From Collinsella aerofaciens (GTDB taxonomy: Bacteria; Actinomycetota; Coriobacteriia; Coriobacteriales; Coriobacteriaceae): a stretch of 37,796 nt of DNA. Position numbers and translations under genes: made by a program. The DNA is taken from assembly GCF_015557435.1 (NCBI RefSeq), contig NZ_JADNOH010000097.1:1-37796 (forward strand), given 5' to 3'. The first letter of the stretch is position 1, and each line of letters begins with the position of its first letter. The notes under the pieces were generated by a model. The model saw only the letters and a program-made list of their open reading frames with translations. It made no database searches and was not told the DNA's origin. Positions 1-6,964 of the stretch are shown here, piece after piece.

Positions 1-54
1 CCTATGACGTTCTGATTCGTAGTCAGACCCTCTATCCAGCTGAGGTAACGCCGC
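1..54 (-). tRNA. tRNA-Arg(ACG), 5' part, cut by window edge
   Basis: Read on the minus strand, the segment starts with a 7-nt acceptor strand GCGGCGT, then TA, a D-arm with stem CCTC/GAGG and the loop AGCTGGATA, and a 5-bp anticodon stem TCTGA/TCAGA closing the loop CTACGAA. The anticodon is ACG (complement of 18-20), which decodes arginine CGN codons after A34 is edited to inosine. The T-arm and 3' acceptor half lie beyond base 1. A promoter sits just upstream at 66-95. Confidence 0.93.
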
Positions 55-65
55 AGCGCAAGACA

Positions 66-95
66 TATAAAACCACTTTAGCTTATTGGAGTCAA
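66..95 (-). promoter_or_regulatory. Promoter of tRNA-Arg
   Basis: On the minus strand, TTGACT (95 to 90) and TTTATA (71 to 66) are separated by 18 bp. This is a good sigma-70-type promoter, 12 bp upstream of the tRNA 5' end at 54. The surrounding AT-rich DNA fits a strong stable-RNA promoter. Confidence 0.7.
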
Positions 96-131
96 GCACA
101 ATTTCAAACTTTTTTGTGGAACGCAGTCTTG

Positions 132-509
132 TCATGCTGCTCCGCATATACCGCCATTCCCCGTACGATCGATTGGCTTTTCGATCACGTCAAACTTAGC
201 ATCAAGTTCCCTCAGGAGCGATCTCACCCGCTGGGCACAATCATAATCGGCAAACGAGATGCTCAACATGCGAGCAACCTGATTAGATGTCTGGACCCCA
301 TAGAAATGCTCTAGGGCCACAAGCCCCTCGTGCGCCACAAACGTCTCAACCACATGAGGCGACTCCTCGTAGCACCATTGCGTCAACGGCCCCTCGCTCG
401 TCTGTCGAACCACCAGGCCACCCATGCCAGACGGCTCACACGTCACAAGCAGGTACTCCCCGCCCTCGTCGCTCTCAAACAAAACCACCCGATCATCAAA
501 CAGCTCCAT
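132..509 (-). CDS. Unknown 125-residue protein behind a LexA-like box
   Basis: I do not recognise a family. The product is a 125-residue acidic soluble protein with no signal peptide or membrane segment. It begins MELFDDRVVLFESDEGGEYL and ends in a glycine/alanine tail GNGGICGAA. The ATG at 509 follows GAAAGGGGACGCG, a good ribosome site. GC-rich third positions over the whole frame support this strand over the overlapping plus-strand frame. It lies between the serS terminator and the tRNA-Arg promoter, so it is probably monocistronic. A GAAC-N4-GTTC palindrome overlaps its likely promoter (562-581), which suggests DNA-damage control. What it does in such a response cannot be read from the sequence. 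Confidence 0.75.
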   Translation of the reverse strand: MELFDDRVVLFESDEGGEYLLVTCEPSGMGGLVVRQTSEGPLTQWCYEESPHVVETFVAHEGLVALEHFYGVQTSNQVARMLSISFADYDCAQRVRSLLRELDAKFDVIEKPIDRTGNGGICGAA

Positions 510-561
510 CGCGTCCCCTTTCTCTCGCTCTTATTTAGCAAAAGCATAGCAGGTAGATGGC

Positions 562-581
562 TGTATACAGAACAGTTGTTC
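562..581 (-). promoter_or_regulatory. LexA-like SOS box overlapping a -10 element
   Basis: GAACAGTTGTTC at 570-581 is a perfect GAAC-N4-GTTC palindrome; with one more base on the right it reads GAAC-AGTT-GTTCG. Gram-positive LexA boxes have the form CGAAC-N4-GTTCG, so only the outermost left base deviates. Next to it the minus strand reads TATACA (567 to 562), a plausible -10 box for the gene starting at 509. A repressor bound here would cover the promoter. The identification rests on motif match alone. Confidence 0.5.
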
Positions 582-635
582 GTGTGTTTTCTATTGAGCT
601 GTCCGCACGGCATGGTATGGACCTGCGCACGAAAT

Positions 636-660
636 AGGGCGCCCCCGAAGGAGCGCCCTT
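636..660 (-). terminator. Terminator after serS
   Basis: AGGGCGC (636-642) pairs with GCGCCCT (653-659) in a GC-rich hairpin starting 24 bases after the serS stop codon. The downstream tract on the minus strand is short (TATTTCG), so termination strength is uncertain. Confidence 0.55.
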
Positions 661-682
661 GCATATCGCCTATGCAGCCAAG

Positions 683-1966
683 TTACGCGACCGGCTCGAT
701 CTTCTCGAGGCCGCCCATGTAGGGACGCAGGACCTCGGGGATCGTGATGGTGCCGTCGGCGTTCTGGTAGTTCTCCAGAATGGCAGCCATGGTACGGCCA
801 GCCGGCAGGCCGGAACCGTTAAGGGTGTGCAGGTAGCGCGAACCCTTGAAGTTCTCGGGGTCGCGATACTTGATGTTGGCGCGGCGGGCCTGGAAGTCAC
901 CGCAGTTGGAGCAGGAGCTGATCTCCTTGTAGGCGTTGTAGCTCGGCAGCCAGACCTCGATGTCGTAGGTCTGACGGGCAGAGAAGCCCAAGTCGCCGGT
1001 GCACAGGCTAATCACGCGATACGGAAGGCCCAGCTGCTGCAGCAGGTACTCGGCCTCGGCGGTCATGCTCTCGAGCTCCTCGTCGGACTCCTCCGGCTTA
1101 GCGAACTTGACCATCTCGACCTTGTCGAACTCGTGCTGACGGATGATGCCACGGGTATCGCGACCGGCGGAACCGGCCTCCTCGCGGAAGCAGGGGGTGA
1201 AGGCGGTGTAGCGGCGCGGCAGGGTGTCGGCGTCGAGGACCTCACCGGCGTGCAGGTTGGTGAGCACGACCTCGGCGGTAGGGATCAGGAAGTTGTCGCC
1301 CGAGACGTGATAGGCGTCGTCCTCGAACTTGGGCAGCTGGCCCGTGCCGAACATGGTCTGACGCTTGACGACGATGGGCGGCCACCACTCCTTAAAACCA
1401 CGGCTGGTGTGCGTATCGAGGAAGAAGTTGATGAGGGCGCGCTCAAGACGGGCGCCGGCGCCACCGAGAACGGTGAAGCGGCTGCCGGAGAGCTTGTTGC
1501 CACGCTCGAAGTCGAGGATGTCCAGATCGGTGCCCAGATCCCAGTGTGGCTTAAAGTCGAAGTCGAACTCGCGCGGGGTGCCCCAACGACGGCGCTCGAT
1601 GTTCTCGTCCTCGTCCTTGCCGTACGGCGTGGCCTCGCAAGGAATGTTGGGCAGGTGAGCCATGAAGTCGTACTGCTCCTGCTCGAGAGCAGTGCGGCGC
1701 TCGGCCAGACCGTCAATCTTCTCGTTGACGGCGCGCACGGCCTCCTTGGCGGCCTCGGCCTCGTCCTTCTTGCCCTCCTTCATCAGGGCGCCGATCTTCT
1801 TGGACTCGGCATTGCGCGTGGCTTGAAGTTCCTCAACCTCGGTGATGACGGCACGACGCTCGTCGTCGAGCTCAAAGAACTTCTCGCGATCCCAAGACGT
1901 CTGGCGGTTAGCCATGGCGACATCGATGGCATCGGGGTTCTCGCGAACAAACTTGATATCAAGCAT
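683..1966 (-). CDS. serS: Seryl-tRNA synthetase
   Basis: Charges tRNA-Ser (and tRNA-Sec where present) with serine in the cytoplasm. The 427-residue product has the usual length. It has the N-terminal helical coiled-coil arm (about residues 28-100, rich in E, K and A) and the class II catalytic core: motif 2 around [14 protein letters not shown] (260-273) and motif 3 in [18 protein letters not shown] (383-400). The start was placed at the MLDIKF methionine because GGAGGATCTA directly precedes it and SerRS proteins begin this way. A start nine codons upstream is possible but has no ribosome site. It is transcribed alone from a promoter region shared with the divergent small membrane gene and is followed by a hairpin terminator. 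Confidence 0.97.
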   Translation of the reverse strand: MLDIKFVRENPDAIDVAMANRQTSWDREKFFELDDERRAVITEVEELQATRNAESKKIGALMKEGKKDEAEAAKEAVRAVNEKIDGLAERRTALEQEQYDFMAHLPNIPCEATPYGKDEDENIERRRWGTPREFDFDFKPHWDLGTDLDILDFERGNKLSGSRFTVLGGAGARLERALINFFLDTHTSRGFKEWWPPIVVKRQTMFGTGQLPKFEDDAYHVSGDNFLIPTAEVVLTNLHAGEVLDADTLPRRYTAFTPCFREEAGSAGRDTRGIIRQHEFDKVEMVKFAKPEESDEELESMTAEAEYLLQQLGLPYRVISLCTGDLGFSARQTYDIEVWLPSYNAYKEISSCSNCGDFQARRANIKYRDPENFKGSRYLHTLNGSGLPAGRTMAAILENYQNADGTITIPEVLRPYMGGLEKIEPVA

Positions 1967-2006
1967 TAGATCCTCCGGCGATATACATTCCATTTAGGTT
2001 GCAACC

Positions 2007-2053
2007 TTGTACATGTATGGGCAAGTATATACTTATGAGCGTTTACGACCCAA
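2007..2053. promoter_or_regulatory. Divergent promoter region with a palindromic -10
   Basis: AAGTATATACTT at 2023-2034 is a perfect 12-bp palindrome that contains TATACT on both strands. On the plus strand TTGTAC (2007-2012) lies 15 bp upstream of TATACT (2028-2033), toward the gene at 2078. On the minus strand TTGGGT (2053-2048) lies 18 bp upstream of TATACT (2029-2024), toward serS. The two promoters would overlap and could exclude one another. Assignment is by motif only. Confidence 0.45.
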
Positions 2054-2077
2054 CTCAACTACGCAAGAAGGCACCCA

Positions 2078-2251
2078 ATGGACGCAGTTTTTTCCTTTTT
2101 GTTTGGCACCCGCACCGGTTTTGCCATCCTTTTCGCCGGCGGCATCCTGCTGTTTGCGATTATTGCCTTTGTAATGGAGAAGCGCACCCATAAGATGTAT
2201 GTCGACCGCGGCCCCAAATCCGAGGACGAAGAAGACAGCTTCTGGGACTAA
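2078..2251 (+). CDS. Small single-pass membrane protein, 57 residues
   Basis: I know no family name. The product starts MDAVFSFLFGTRTGFAILF, has one hydrophobic segment (about residues 14-33), a basic patch EKRTHK at 34-39, and a strongly acidic tail (SEDEEDSFWD). By the positive-inside rule the basic and acidic C-terminal part should face the cytoplasm. AAGAAGG seven bases before the ATG is a good ribosome site. A promoter precedes it and a strong hairpin terminator follows, so it is an independent transcription unit. It is divergent from serS and convergent with proC. It is short enough to be missed by automatic annotation. Confidence 0.75.
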   Translation: MDAVFSFLFGTRTGFAILFAGGILLFAIIAFVMEKRTHKMYVDRGPKSEDEEDSFWD

Positions 2252-2257
2252 CCCGCC

Positions 2258-2412
2258 AAAAAGGGACAGGTTTATTTTGGTCGGTTTTATCCGGGCAAAC
2301 GCAAGCGCCCCGCAACTGGAATTGAGCCAGTTGCGGGGCACTTTTCGCTAAAAGGACAAAACCGCAGGAAAAACCTGCCAACATAAACCTGTCCCTTTTT
2401 TGGTCGGTTTTA
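2258..2412. repeat. Nested palindromic element, REP/MITE-like
   Basis: The 18-bp arms AAAAAGGGACAGGTTTAT (2258-2275) and its exact reverse complement (2383-2400) enclose a second imperfect pair (2282-2292 with 2354-2364, one mismatch) and, innermost, a 13-bp terminator stem. TGGTCGGTTTTA occurs as a direct repeat at 2278-2289 and 2401-2412, and the second copy supplies the proC stop codon. The GGGACAGGTTTATTTT word resembles REP sequences associated with REP-associated (TnpA-REP) transposases in other bacteria. That link is an inference from memory; no transposase gene is in the window. Confidence 0.65.
2307..2345 (+). terminator. Terminator after the small membrane protein gene
   Basis: A perfect 13-bp stem (2307-2319 with 2327-2339) with a 7-base loop is followed by ACTTTT. 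It sits 55 bases after the stop codon at 2251. It lies inside the larger palindromic element and could also stop proC transcripts coming from the other side. Confidence 0.8.
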
Positions 2413-3180
2413 CTGGAGGGTTGCGTCGATTGCCTTGACCAGGGCGCTGCGCATGCCGGCGTCCTCGAGCGCAACGACGCCCTTGATGGTGGCGCCGCCG
2501 GGCGAGCACACAGCATCCTTCATCGCTGCGGGATGCTGGCCAGTTGCAAGCTGCAGCTTTGCCGTACCCAGCACCATCTGGCTCACAATGCGATAGGCAT
2601 CAGCACGCGGAATACCGTGCTTGACCGCTGCATCGCCCAGGGCCTCGATTGCCATAGCGACAAATGCCGGAGCGCAACCACCCACCGTGCCGCCCACGAA
2701 CAGCAGGCTCGTATCGAGCTCGACCACCGCACCGAGCTTGCCAAGCAGATCAAGCACCACTGCGCTCTGCTCATCACTAAGCGTGGAAGCCTTCTCGCAA
2801 GCGATGACGCCCTCGCCCACCGAAACCGGCGTGTTGGGCACCGTCGAGATATGCGCGACGCCCGGCAGGACCTGCTCCCACTTGGCACTGTCCCAGGTCC
2901 AGGCAACCGACAGAACGACCTTTTTGGCAAGAGCATCCTTGAGCGGGGCGAATATCTCCTCGATCATATACGGTTTGACCGCAGCGACCACGATATCGGA
3001 TGCGGCGACAACCTCGGCGGCATCGTGGCAGGCGACCATGCCGCGCGCCTCGCAGCGCTCAACCAGTGCGTCGTAGCGACCCGCGCAGGCGCACATGTCG
3101 CTCGCAGCTACACCGGCAGCGATCCAGCCATCGGCCATAGCGCTCGCCATATTGCCAAAACCGACAAATCCAATCTTCAT
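2410..3180 (-). CDS. proC: Pyrroline-5-carboxylate reductase
   Basis: Last step of proline synthesis: NAD(P)H-dependent reduction of 1-pyrroline-5-carboxylate to L-proline in the cytoplasm. The 256-residue product has the N-terminal Rossmann nucleotide-binding motif GFVGFGNMASAM (4-15) and the C-terminal dimerisation helices with the family signature containing SPGGATIKGV. Length is normal to slightly short (typical about 265-270). The ATG follows AAAGGA at a spacing of 9. The stop codon lies inside the repeat TGGTCGGTTTTA, so insertion of that element may have reset the C-terminus. It is probably transcribed separately from rlmH, with a 73-bp gap. Confidence 0.95.
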   Translation of the reverse strand: MKIGFVGFGNMASAMADGWIAAGVAASDMCACAGRYDALVERCEARGMVACHDAAEVVAASDIVVAAVKPYMIEEIFAPLKDALAKKVVLSVAWTWDSAKWEQVLPGVAHISTVPNTPVSVGEGVIACEKASTLSDEQSAVVLDLLGKLGAVVELDTSLLFVGGTVGGCAPAFVAMAIEALGDAAVKHGIPRADAYRIVSQMVLGTAKLQLATGQHPAAMKDAVCSPGGATIKGVVALEDAGMRSALVKAIDATLQ

Positions 3181-3253
3181 ATCTCATAGTCCTTTCAGAC
3201 ACATTCCTCAAAACGAAAGGTATTGTCCCACGCCATTGTTTCGTATTGCCGAC

Positions 3254-3724
3254 CTATTTGTGATACGGCTCGCCACGACTGATCTTGCAGGCACGGTAAA
3301 TCTGCTCTAGCAGCACCACACGCGCCAGGTTATGCGGCAAAGTAATGCGTCCAAAGCTGAGCATCTCGTCGGCTCGTGCGCGCACGTCATCACTCACGCC
3401 GTCCGAACCGCCGATTACAAAGGCAATGTCGCTGCTGCCTCGCAGCATAAGATCGTCGAGCCTCGCCGAAAACTCCTCGCTCGAACGCTCCTTGCCCTCG
3501 ATAGCCAGCAGGATCACATGCGCTCGAGACGGCAAGGCAGCAAGAATCGCCGCCCCCTCCTTGTCACGCGCGGCATCCACACCGCCCGCCTTGGCCGGGT
3601 CGATATCGGCCACCTCGCGCATATCCACCTTGGCATAGGCGCCCAGACGCTTCGTGTACTCAGCGCAGGCATCCTTCCAAAAGCGCTCTTTGAGCTTGCC
3701 AACACAAACGACGGTGTATTTCAC
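3254..3724 (-). CDS. rlmH: 23S rRNA pseudouridine-1915 N3-methyltransferase
   Basis: A SPOUT-class methyltransferase that methylates N3 of pseudouridine 1915 in helix 69 of 23S rRNA, using S-adenosylmethionine on assembled ribosomes. The 156-residue product has the normal length. It shows the knot region FVIGGSDGVSDDVRARAD, the LPHNLARVVLLEQIYRA motif and the characteristic C-terminus RGEPYHK. It begins 6 bases after the stop codon of the SPFH gene, so the two are almost certainly co-transcribed. Confidence 0.97.
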   Translation of the reverse strand: MKYTVVCVGKLKERFWKDACAEYTKRLGAYAKVDMREVADIDPAKAGGVDAARDKEGAAILAALPSRAHVILLAIEGKERSSEEFSARLDDLMLRGSSDIAFVIGGSDGVSDDVRARADEMLSFGRITLPHNLARVVLLEQIYRACKISRGEPYHK

Positions 3725-3730
3725 GCGTGC

Positions 3731-4669
3731 CTACTCCTTTGACTCGTTCTGAACCTTACCGGCAGCCAGCATCTGCTCGAACATAGAGGCCGACTGCGAG
3801 AAGTCACTCGGCAACACGACCGTCGAGTTTTTGCCCGTACGTGCGAACTCCGTCATCATCTCGGTCCACTGCGTAAACATGAACAGCTGGTTGGCCTCAT
3901 CGTTGCCAACACCCGTCTCCTGGATAATCTCGAGCGAGTCCTTGATGCCCAGCGCGATCGCCTTGCGCTGGTTGGCGATGCCCTCGCCCGCCTTTTCCAT
4001 AGCCTCAGCCTCGGCGGTCGCCTCGGTGACGCGCTTGATGCGGTCTGCCTCGGCGAGCTCCTGTGCCGCAGCGCGCTTGCGCTGGGCGGCGTTGATGTCG
4101 TTCATGGAGTTCTCAACCTCGGTCGGCAGTGCGATTTTGGTGATGAGCGTCGACACGAGGGTGAAGCCGTAGGCGGCCATCTGCTCGGAAACGGTAGCGT
4201 TGACATCCTTGGCGATGTCATCCTTCTTGGCAAAGACCTCATCGAGTGTGTAGACGGGGATGGAGGAGCGCAGGGCGTCGGTGATGAAGTCGCGCATCTG
4301 GTCGACGGGCTCCTGCAGCATGTAGTAGCTCTTGTAGATGCCCGAATCTGCCGGGCCGGCGCCCATGTCATAGCTCACGTGGTACTGAGCGGAGACCTCA
4401 AGGCCAATGGTCACGTTGTCCTGGGTCTTAACGTCGATGCCAAAACCATTTTTCATGGTGCGCAGACTCACCGTGGCGGCCTTGCGGTCAATCACGGGCA
4501 CCTTCACGTGGAAGCCCGCGTTGACGATACGATTGAACTTACCCAAGCGCTCGATGATCACAGCGTGCTGCTGCTCAACGACGTAGCAGGCGTTGGGGAG
4601 CAGCAACAACAGGATGATGATGGGAATCAAAAGGCTGGTAAGGGCGGCGATGATACCGGAAAACAGCAT
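3731..4669 (-). CDS. SPFH/stomatin-prohibitin family membrane protein
   Basis: A 312-residue band-7 protein. An N-terminal hydrophobic anchor (about residues 3-26, with an IPIIILLLLLP run) is followed by the SPFH domain that begins with YVVEQQHAVIIERLGKF and by an alanine/glutamate-rich coiled coil (AAAQELAEADRIKRVTEATA). Such proteins oligomerise at the membrane, organise microdomains and often protect or regulate membrane proteases. The ATG at 4669 was chosen because AGAGGAGAG lies 3 bases before it; an ATG seven codons upstream has no such site. No NfeD partner gene is adjacent. It is transcribed with rlmH. The precise client is unknown. Confidence 0.92.
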   Translation of the reverse strand: MLFSGIIAALTSLLIPIIILLLLLPNACYVVEQQHAVIIERLGKFNRIVNAGFHVKVPVIDRKAATVSLRTMKNGFGIDVKTQDNVTIGLEVSAQYHVSYDMGAGPADSGIYKSYYMLQEPVDQMRDFITDALRSSIPVYTLDEVFAKKDDIAKDVNATVSEQMAAYGFTLVSTLITKIALPTEVENSMNDINAAQRKRAAAQELAEADRIKRVTEATAEAEAMEKAGEGIANQRKAIALGIKDSLEIIQETGVGNDEANQLFMFTQWTEMMTEFARTGKNSTVVLPSDFSQSASMFEQMLAAGKVQNESKE

Positions 4670-4732
4670 GGTCTCTCCTCTGATAGGCACACGTTGCCAT
4701 TAGGATACCCGTCCAAGGAGATCGTGCATAAC

Positions 4733-4755
4733 AAAAAGCTCCCATTGCTGGGAGC
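4733..4755 (-). terminator. Orphan copy of the tRNA-Leu terminator
   Basis: On the minus strand GCTCCCA pairs with TGGGAGC and is followed by TTTTTG. It belongs to the duplicated 3' module and lies just upstream of the SPFH gene, where it would protect that gene from read-through. Confidence 0.65.
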
Positions 4756-4920
4756 TCTTTCAATCAATGGTGCGGGCGAAAGGACGTCCGCGTATCCGCT
4801 TCGCGGATCCGCACCGGCTTCGCCCGCCTGCCGGCGGACTCGCCAGCTCGCTAAAAACGCTCCGCGTTTTCTTTACGCTCGCTCCTTCGCAGGTTCAAGT
4901 CCCCGCGGTGGGCCCATAAC

Positions 4921-4944
4921 AAAAAAGCCCCCATTGTTGGGAGC
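4921..4944 (-). terminator. Terminator of tRNA-Leu
   Basis: On the minus strand GCTCCCA (4944-4938) pairs, with one G-U pair, with TGGGGGC (4933-4927) and is followed by six T residues. It lies 12 bases downstream of the encoded CCA end of the tRNA. Confidence 0.8.
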
Positions 4945-4956
4945 TCTTTCAATCAA

Positions 4957-5043
4957 TGGTGCGGGCGAAAGGACTTGAACCTTCATGGGGTTGCCCCCAT
5001 ACGGACCTGAACCGTACGCGTCTGCCAATTCCGCCACGCCCGC
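4957..5043 (-). tRNA. tRNA-Leu(CAG)
   Basis: An 87-nt class II tRNA with the CCA end encoded (4959-4957). Acceptor strands GCGGGCG/CGCCCGC pair fully. The D-arm contains AATTGGCAGA, and the anticodon stem TACGG/CCGTA closes the loop TTCAGGT, giving anticodon CAG for the codon CUG. The long variable arm is GGGG-CAA-CCCC and the T-arm is AAGG-TTCAAGT-CCTT. A long variable arm together with this anticodon fixes the identity as leucine. It has its own promoter and terminator. Confidence 0.97.
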
Positions 5044-5054
5044 GTGCAGGAATT

Positions 5055-5083
5055 AGAATAACGGAGCGCCACCGCGAACGCAA
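5055..5083 (-). promoter_or_regulatory. Promoter of tRNA-Leu
   Basis: On the minus strand TTGCGT (5083-5078) and TATTCT (5060-5055) are separated by exactly 17 bp and lie 12 bp before the tRNA 5' end. The element sits in the short gap after the tatD stop codon. Confidence 0.7.
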
Positions 5084-5086
5084 GAA

Positions 5087-6004
5087 CTATTTTTGAAAAA
5101 GTTTGCAGGCATTTTCCCAAGCGGCATGCGCGATTGTTTCGGCGTCCTCACCAGTGCGATCGACACGGTCGTTAACCAGCGCGTTTGCCGTAATGGAGAT
5201 CATTGCGGGCTCGCATTCAAGACCGCGGATGGGCTCCGGAGCCATATACGGGCAATCCGTCTCGAACAAAATTCGATCGAGTGGGGTTGCCGCAAATGCC
5301 TCGCGCACGTCGTCGTTGCGCTTAAAGGTGGCCGCACCACCATAGGCGATATAGCAGCCCAGCTCCACAAAGCGCTCCATCGTGGCGCGGTCCTCGCCAA
5401 AACAGTGCAGCACACAACCGGCCTGGGGCACGCCCACCTCACGAAGCACGTTGTAGGCGTCCACGTGCGAGGTACGCTCCTGGTCCATGTCCTCGTGACG
5501 CAGATGCAGCTCCACCGGCACGTTACGACACACGGCAAGCTCGAGCTGGCGCGCCATGCAATCAATCTGCACGCTGTGGGGCGCCGGCGTGATGTCGTCG
5601 TCGTAATCCATGTGGTAGTCCAGACCGATTTCGCCAATACCGGCACACAAAGGGTCATCAAGCGCAGCAACAACCTGCGCGTGAATGTCGTCGGTATAGT
5701 CCGGCGCGCCATACGGATGCACGCCGGCAAGATACTTGATCTGCGGGATATCCTGCATCGGCAGAATTTCGCGCACGAGCCAGTCGCTATAGTCCGTCAC
5801 GCTGCGCTTGTCGGCGATGGGGTCGAAGACCGTCACCAACAGGTCGATGCCTGCCGCCTTGGCACGCACGAGTGTCTCGGGCACATCCTTGCCCCAGAAC
5901 GAAAGCAGATGCGCATGTGTGTCGGCAAGCGGTGCCAAGGGCACGGGACAAGCAACCGTCTTCTTTTTCTTGGTAAACGTCACGCGTTCGGCATTAAGCG
6001 TCAT
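5087..6004 (-). CDS. tatD: TatD-family metal-dependent DNase
   Basis: A TIM-barrel metal-dependent hydrolase of the TatD family, with 3'-5' exonuclease or deoxyribonuclease activity in characterised members. Metal ligands are visible in order: DTHAHL near the N-terminus, GEIGLDYH, VELHLRHED, VLHCFGE and ETDCPYMAPEPIRG. At 305 residues it is somewhat longer than the usual 255-265 because of an N-terminal extension rich in lysine. The ATG at 6004 follows GGGAGCTTTCCC and overlaps the end of rsmA by 11 bases, which implies translational coupling. It is the last gene of the rsmI-metG-rsmA-tatD run, an order often conserved in Gram-positive bacteria. Confidence 0.94.
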   Translation of the reverse strand: MTLNAERVTFTKKKKTVACPVPLAPLADTHAHLLSFWGKDVPETLVRAKAAGIDLLVTVFDPIADKRSVTDYSDWLVREILPMQDIPQIKYLAGVHPYGAPDYTDDIHAQVVAALDDPLCAGIGEIGLDYHMDYDDDITPAPHSVQIDCMARQLELAVCRNVPVELHLRHEDMDQERTSHVDAYNVLREVGVPQAGCVLHCFGEDRATMERFVELGCYIAYGGAATFKRNDDVREAFAATPLDRILFETDCPYMAPEPIRGLECEPAMISITANALVNDRVDRTGEDAETIAHAAWENACKLFQK

Positions 6005-6854
6005 GGGAAAGCTCCCGAGCCAGGCACACAAAGTCGGCGACGCCGAGCGTCTCGGCGCGCGTGGTAGGTGCGATACCGCAAGCCTCAAAGGCGACATCGA
6101 GCACGTCCTTGGCAAAGCCGTTGGCGCTCATGGAATTGCGGATGGTCTTGCGACGCTGAGCAAATGCAGCGTCAATCACGCGGGCCACAAATTCGCGATC
6201 GAGTCCTTCGGGCACCACACCGTCAACACGGTCGATACGCACGACGGCCGAGTCCACGTGTGGCGCCGGCATAAAGCAACGCGGCGGCACCTCAAAGCGA
6301 CCCGTTACCTGCGCATACAGGCCAAGCTTTGCCGTATAGCCGCCATAGGTCTTGTTGCCCGGCACTGCGGCAATGCGATCGGCAACCTCCTTTTGCACCA
6401 TGACGACGGCGCGCTTGAGCGCCGGCATCGTCTGGAAAAATTGCAAAATGATCGTCGCCGCCACGTTATAAGGCAAGTTCGCGACAAATACCGTCGGCTC
6501 ACCGCCCGCAGCCTGCTCAATCTGCTCCGGGCCCACCTTAAGCGCGTCGCCCATGATAAAGCGGAAGTTGGCATAGTCGGCGGCGTGGGCGTCGAGCACC
6601 GGTTCGAGCTCAGGATCGGCCTCAATGGACGTAACGCACGCCGCTTCCTGCAGCAACGCAAGTGTCAACGTACCGCAACCCGGACCCACCTCGAGTACGC
6701 GCTCGTCACCTGCAAGCTCGGCAAGCTCGCAGATACGCTCGATCACATGATTGTCGATTAGAAAGTTCTGGCCCAGGCGATGCTTGGTCGCAAGGCCAAA
6801 CTCCTCCAGCAGCTCCCTTGTTGCCGTGGGGTTTGCCAAAGGCGAAGTTGTCAT
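5994..6854 (-). CDS. rsmA: 16S rRNA A1518/A1519 dimethyltransferase
   Basis: KsgA-type enzyme that N6-dimethylates the two adjacent adenosines in the 3'-terminal helix of 16S rRNA, a late 30S maturation checkpoint. The 286-residue product has the normal length. It shows the family start KHRLGQNFLIDNHVIERI, the SAM-binding motif VLEVGPGCGTLT, and the catalytic NLPYNVA (the NLPY motif of adenine N6-methylases). The start follows a perfect AAGGAGG at a spacing of 5. A hairpin lies between metG and this gene, so it may also have its own transcript. Confidence 0.97.
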   Translation of the reverse strand: MTTSPLANPTATRELLEEFGLATKHRLGQNFLIDNHVIERICELAELAGDERVLEVGPGCGTLTLALLQEAACVTSIEADPELEPVLDAHAADYANFRFIMGDALKVGPEQIEQAAGGEPTVFVANLPYNVAATIILQFFQTMPALKRAVVMVQKEVADRIAAVPGNKTYGGYTAKLGLYAQVTGRFEVPPRCFMPAPHVDSAVVRIDRVDGVVPEGLDREFVARVIDAAFAQRRKTIRNSMSANGFAKDVLDVAFEACGIAPTTRAETLGVADFVCLARELSHDA

Positions 6855-6892
6855 AGTTGCCTCCTTAGCATGATGGCGGCGTCTTGAAACGA

Positions 6893-6922
6893 AAGGGCAT
6901 GGACCGTTGCGGCCATGCCCTT
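6893..6922 (-). terminator. Hairpin after metG, likely attenuating terminator
   Basis: AAGGGCATGG (6893-6902) pairs perfectly with CCATGCCCTT (6913-6922). On the minus strand it is followed by TCGTTTC, a weak U tract, 42 bases after the metG stop. It may reduce rather than abolish read-through into rsmA. Confidence 0.65.
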
Positions 6923-6964
6923 ACATCTAAACAGCAAATTGCCGATATGGCGCTCGCGCGGTCT

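Larger units (their letters stand above)
4727..4974 (-). repeat. Duplicated tRNA-Leu 3' end with terminator
   Basis: Two near-identical copies, 4727-4784 and 4915-4974, contain the last 28 bases of tRNA-Leu including CCA, followed on the minus strand by a terminator. The copies are 188 bp apart. Homology stops inside the T-loop, at GTCC. Copy 4915-4974 is part of the intact tRNA gene; the other is an orphan. The 130 bp between them carry several short hairpins, such as AAAACGC-TCC-GCGTTTT at 4854-4870, and on the plus strand GGTTCAAGTCCCCGCGG, which looks like the 3' piece of another tRNA. This pattern resembles a remnant of integration at a tRNA attachment site. Confidence 0.7.

Noticed and set aside
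3..314. Plus-strand open frame from the left edge
   Set aside because: It crosses the tRNA-Arg gene and its promoter, then runs antisense to the better supported gene at 132-509. It has no ribosome site.
659..1969. 436-codon plus-strand open frame
   Set aside because: Exact antisense of serS; its open state follows from GC-rich third codon positions.
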